A stretch of 9,380 nt of DNA, from contig JAGQNX010000088.1 of assembly GCA_020427865.1 (NCBI GenBank), positions 1-9,380 on the forward strand, read 5' to 3'. The position numbers and the translations under genes are program-made. A model generated the notes under the pieces. It saw nothing but the letters and a program-made list of their open reading frames with translations. It searched no databases and was not told the origin of the DNA. The stretch comes from a candidate division WWE3 bacterium (GTDB lineage Bacteria > Patescibacteriota > WWE3 > UBA101185 > UBA10185). Numbering within the stretch: the first letter of the stretch is position 1; the number at the start of each line of letters is the position of its first letter. This document shows, in pieces, positions 5,781 through 9,380 of this stretch.

Positions 5781-8700
5781 TTATTCTTCAACAGACTCTT
5801 GTAATTTAGCACGTGTTCCAGTTGGTATTAACCGCCCCAGAATAACGTTTTCCTTTAGTCCGCTTAACGTATCGACTTTACCAGAAGCTGCAGCATCGGT
5901 CAACACATTGCTTGTTTGTATAAACGAAGCAGCTGACAAAAAGCTATCAGTTTGTAAGGAGGCTTTTGTAATTCCAAGTAGTACGCGTTTAAAGCGCGCA
6001 GGTTTACCATCTAAAGCATCCACTTCAGCATTTAACTCATTTAAGGTAGGAAGGGTAACTGTCTCCCCTGCTAGAAGTGTAGTATCACCAGGATCTAGTA
6101 CTTTTACGTTATTAAACATCTGTGCAGCAATAACCTCAATATGTTTGTCATCAATCGATACACCTTGAGAAGCATACACACTTTGGACTTCATCTATTAT
6201 GTATTTTTGTGTCGCTTCAAGACCTACTTGAGTTAACAGTTCAGTTAAATCTAGGTGTCCAGTAGTGATTTTTTCACCTTTTGCGATTAATTGGCCGTCT
6301 TCAACTACAAGTTCAGCCAAAGGATCTATACTATATTCTACAGCTGTACGTTCTGTTTTAGACTTATTAGCAGATACTACAGTTACTTTACGCTCATCAC
6401 CTACAATAGAAATATGAACAGTACCTGTTATTTCGCTCATAATAGCGAGGTTTTTAGGTAATCGTGCTTCCACTATTTCTTCTATACGAGGTAAACCTTG
6501 TGTTATATCTTTTTTAGCAATACCACCACTGTGGAATGTTCGCATTGTTAACTGAGTTCCAGGTTCACCAATTGATTGTGCAGCAGCAATTCCTACTGCA
6601 GCACCTACTTTAACTAAACGTTGGGTCATTAAATCAATACCGTAACATTTTGCACATAAACCTCTATGGGTAGCACACTTAACAGGGGTTCTTATTTCTA
6701 TAAAATCCACACCTGCAGCTTCTATTTCTTGTAATGTTTGCTTAGTTAATAGCTCTTTAGTATCTGCAATCGTTTTACCGTCTACTTTCACAGCTTTAGC
6801 AAGATATCTACCAACATAGCGTTGACTAAATGGTGTAAGTAAAGTCTTTTCACCAACTTTAATAGTCATACCTTCTTTTATACCGCAATCTTCTGCACGA
6901 ATAATCACGTCTTGGCTAACATCAACAAGTCTACGTGTTAAATAACCTGCATCTGCAGTCTTAAGACCTTTGTCTACTAAACCTTTACGAGCACCACGAG
7001 AGCTTACGAAATATTCTAAACCTGTAAGACCGTTTTTATAGTTACCTAAAATAGGAAGTTCTACAATCTTACCAGTAGGATCACTAATTAAACCTCTAAC
7101 ACCACCAATTTGGTTAAGCTGATCACGAGAAGCACGAGTTGCTTTAGAGCTCATTAACACTTTAATAGGATTTGCTTTTGGAAGATTTTCCCATAACAGA
7201 TCATCTACGTCGGAGGTTACTCTAGACCAAACGCCTTGTGTTAATCGGGAAGCTTCTACAGGAGTAATGAGACCACGTTTAAAGTTTTTATCAACTTGTG
7301 CTACTTCCTCTTTACCTTTTTCAATAAGAGCTTCTCTTCCGGAAGAAACCTCTACATCTGCTAGAGACACAGAGTGACCGGACATAGTACCATACTCTAA
7401 ACCTAGATCTTTGAGGGTGTCTATAAGTTCGATGATCACGATTTTATCTTCTGTTGCAAAGGCTTGTTCTAATAGGGCACTTACTTTGTTTTTATCAACA
7501 GCTTCGTTAATGTAGTCAAAACTCTCGGGCATATAAGAGTTTAAAATAAGACGTCCCGGTGTTGTTTCTAATATTTCACCTTTATAACGAACTTTAATAC
7601 GTTGTTGCAGTGTTATAGTTTTACTTGAATCAAGTGCAAACATAACCTCAGTATAATCAGCAAATACAGATGGGTATAAATCCAAGTTCTCATCTATTTT
7701 GGTCATAAAATATAACCCAAATAAAATAATTCTGGCAGGTACTGATTTTGGAGAACCATCCGATGGTTGCAATAAGTTCTCGGTTGAGATCATTAATTCT
7801 TTGGCTTCTTTAATAGCATTTTGAGATAGTGGTAAATGTACAGCCATTTGGTCTCCGTCAAAGTCAGCGTTAAATCCTGAACATACACAAAGGTGGATTT
7901 GTACAGCATTACCTTCTATTAATTTTGGATAAAATGCTTGAATACCTAAACGCCATAATGTAGGTGCACGGTTTAATAAAACAGGGTGGTCTTGTACTAG
8001 TTCTTCTAAAATGTCCCATACTTCAGGACCGCGGGCTTCTAATACAAATTTGGCACTCTTTACATTAGGCGCAAAACCACGAGCTAATAATTCACGCAAA
8101 ATAAAAGGCTTAAATAACTCTAATGCCATTTCTTTAGGTAAGCCACACTCATTAAGTTTTAACTTAGGACCATTAACAATAACAGAACGACCAGAGTAAT
8201 CTACACGCTTACCAAGTAAGTTTTGACGGAAACGTCCTTGCTTACCCTTTAACATGTCGGCTAAAGAACGAAGTTGCTTTTTACCTCGTGGATTACGATT
8301 TGTTTGACGTTGCTTAGAACTATCAAATAAAGCATCCACCGCTTCTTGTAACATTCTTTTTTCGTTTCTTACTATTATTTCAGGAGCACCTAAGTCTAAT
8401 AATCTTTTTAAACGGTTGTTTCTATTTATGACTCTTCTATAAAGGTCATTTAAGTCAGATGTAGCAAAACGGCCACCATCTAACATAACCATAGGACGCA
8501 GATCTGGGGGTATTACAGGAACTACATGTAAAATCATGTTTTTAGGATCAATAGAAGCGCGTCTAAAACCTTCAACTACCTTTAATCTCTTGGAAATCTT
8601 AACAGCCTTTTGACCCTTAGATCCTTCTAATTCGTTTTTAAGTTCACTAGATAAAGCATCTAAATCTAAAGCATCTAAAATACCTTCAATTGCTGATGCA

Positions 8701-9380
8701 CCAATTTCTACTGTAGCAAATTCATCTAAATAAAAGGAAAGTCTTGAATACTCAACATCAGATAAGACTGTAAATATGTCGATACTTTCAATCTTTTTTT
8801 GCATTATTCTATATGTCTTTTCAGATTCTTGTTTTGTTTTTTCAGCAGTATCCAGTTCGCGTTGAACAGTTTGACGTAATTTATGTTGAGCTTCTTCTAA
8901 TGCAAATCCGGAGAGTTCTTTTTTAGAAGCATCAAATTCTTTTTGCAAAGAGTCAGCTTTTTCTTGGGCACGTTTGTCAATTATAGTTAGTTCTTTTTGA
9001 AGATCTTCTTCTATTAATGAAATAGCTTCCGCTTTTTTTGCACCATCCATAGCTGTAACTATAAAAGATGAAAAATAAATTACAGATTCTAAGCTTCTAG
9101 GAGAGAGATTTAGCAATGAGGCTAGTTTAGAAGGAATACCTTTAAAAAACCAAACGTGTACAACAGGCGAAGCCAAAGTAATGTGACCCATACGCTCACG
9201 ACGTACACGAGAAGCAGTAACTTCTACACCACACTTATCACAGATTACCCCTTTATAACGAACTCTTTTATATTTACCACACGCACATTCATAATCACGT
9301 GCAGGTCCAAAGATGCGTTCATCAAATAAACCATCTCTTTCGGGTTTAAAAGTTCTATAATTAATAGTCTCAGGTTTTGT
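5781..9380 (-). CDS. rpoC: DNA-directed RNA polymerase beta-prime subunit, 5' end cut off by window edge
   Basis: Catalytic beta-prime subunit of RNA polymerase. The frame is open from the window edge at 9380 and gives 1199 residues; roughly 40-50 N-terminal residues lie outside. In window numbering: zinc-binding Cys32, Cys34, Cys47 and Cys50 (ECACGKY, CDKC); a charged coiled-coil insert at about 109-200; the rudder and lid region with RQNLLGKRVDYSGRS (322-336); the Mg-binding NADFDGD (504-510; 7871-7851); the bridge helix around GARKGLVDKGLKTADAGY (796-813); the second zinc site Cys832, Cys902, Cys909 and Cys912; and the trigger loop TQLTMRTFHSGG (942-953). No SI3 domain interrupts the trigger loop. 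The C-terminus carries GLKENVILGRLIPTGT. An internal ATG at 9191 is not the start, since the homologous reading continues upstream through the zinc site. The stop lies 4 nt before rpsL. Confidence 0.97.
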   Translation of the reverse strand, partial: TKPETINYRTFKPERDGLFDERIFGPARDYECACGKYKRVRYKGVICDKCGVEVTASRVRRERMGHITLASPVVHVWFFKGIPSKLASLLNLSPRSLESVIYFSSFIVTAMDGAKKAEAISLIEEDLQKELTIIDKRAQEKADSLQKEFDASKKELSGFALEEAQHKLRQTVQRELDTAEKTKQESEKTYRIMQKKIESIDIFTVLSDVEYSRLSFYLDEFATVEIGASAIEGILDALDLDALSSELKNELEGSKGQKAVKISKRLKVVEGFRRASIDPKNMILHVVPVIPPDLRPMVMLDGGRFATSDLNDLYRRVINRNNRLKRLLDLGAPEIIVRNEKRMLQEAVDALFDSSKQRQTNRNPRGKKQLRSLADMLKGKQGRFRQNLLGKRVDYSGRSVIVNGPKLKLNECGLPKEMALELFKPFILRELLARGFAPNVKSAKFVLEARGPEVWDILEELVQDHPVLLNRAPTLWRLGIQAFYPKLIEGNAVQIHLCVCSGFNADFDGDQMAVHLPLSQNAIKEAKELMISTENLLQPSDGSPKSVPARIILFGLYFMTKIDENLDLYPSVFADYTEVMFALDSSKTITLQQRIKVRYKGEILETTPGRLILNSYMPESFDYINEAVDKNKVSALLEQAFATEDKIVIIELIDTLKDLGLEYGTMSGHSVSLADVEVSSGREALIEKGKEEVAQVDKNFKRGLITPVEASRLTQGVWSRVTSDVDDLLWENLPKANPIKVLMSSKATRASRDQLNQIGGVRGLISDPTGKIVELPILGNYKNGLTGLEYFVSSRGARKGLVDKGLKTADAGYLTRRLVDVSQDVIIRAEDCGIKEGMTIKVGEKTLLTPFSQRYVGRYLAKAVKVDGKTIADTKELLTKQTLQEIEAAGVDFIEIRTPVKCATHRGLCAKCYGIDLMTQRLVKVGAAVGIAAAQSIGEPGTQLTMRTFHSGGIAKKDITQGLPRIEEIVEARLPKNLAIMSEITGTVHISIVGDERKVTVVSANKSKTERTAVEYSIDPLAELVVEDGQLIAKGEKITTGHLDLTELLTQVGLEATQKYIIDEVQSVYASQGVSIDDKHIEVIAAQMFNNVKVLDPGDTTLLAGETVTLPTLNELNAEVDALDGKPARFKRVLLGITKASLQTDSFLSAASFIQTSNVLTDAAASGKVDTLSGLKENVILGRLIPTGTRAKLQESVEE

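Noticed and set aside
5777..5812. Upstream ATG for rpsL giving a 149-residue protein
   Set aside because: The extra 12 residues do not resemble S12 and overlap the end of rpoC; the MPTINQL start at 5776 fits the family.
1116..8199. Several plus-strand open frames of 60-130 residues opposite rpsJ, tuf, fusA, rpoC
   Set aside because: All are antisense to highly conserved genes, lack ribosome-binding sites or recognisable domains, and are shadows of the coding bias.
9189..9191. ATG at 9191 as the start of rpoC
   Set aside because: The reading frame stays open to the window edge and encodes the conserved zinc-binding CxC/CxxC region and the ETINYRTFKPERDGL block, so the true start lies outside the window.

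Overview
All protein genes in this window lie on the minus strand and form one housekeeping block. Read in the direction of transcription (right to left) the order is rpoC (5' end cut by the window edge), rpsL, rpsG, fusA, tuf, rpsJ, rplC, rplD (3' end cut by the window edge). This is the classic bacterial rpoBC - str - S10 gene order. I see no mobile element, CRISPR array, tRNA, rRNA, toxin, defence gene or other accessory cargo. The plus strand carries only shadow reading frames.

Organism: a bacterium with AT-rich DNA and A/T-ending codons. The standard genetic code fits. rpsG and fusA end on UGA exactly where the protein families end, and no UGA interrupts 1199 codons of rpoC, so a code with UGA read as Gly or Trp is not supported. 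Several features fit a candidate-phyla-radiation (Patescibacteria) type genome: beta-prime with a long charged coiled-coil insert and no SI3, a long-type S12, the NKLDK and GGDFY wording in EF-G, and a much shortened L3. This placement is a moderate-confidence inference; the S12 length is shared with Firmicutes and the beta-prime insert with Actinobacteria.

Layout: 9380-5781 encodes most of RNA polymerase beta-prime. A 4-nt gap leads to rpsL (5776-5363), whose stop overlaps the rpsG start by 1 nt (5363-4899). A 38-nt gap leads to fusA (4860-2779). A 132-nt gap holding two small inverted repeats leads to tuf (2646-1471), then a 14-nt gap to rpsJ (1456-1136). A 131-nt gap contains a convincing Rho-independent terminator-like hairpin placed just before rplC (1004-564). 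rplC overlaps rplD (574 to beyond 1) by 11 nt. The products work together in transcription (beta-prime), the small subunit (S12, S7, S10), the elongation cycle (EF-Tu, EF-G) and early large-subunit assembly (L3, L4).

There is no obvious new system. The points worth a second look are an L3 lacking about 60 internal residues, the terminator/attenuator inserted between rpsJ and rplC-rplD (L4 is the known attenuation regulator of the S10 operon in E. coli), unusual residues around the beta-prime active centre, and a proline-to-alanine change in the S12 streptomycin loop.
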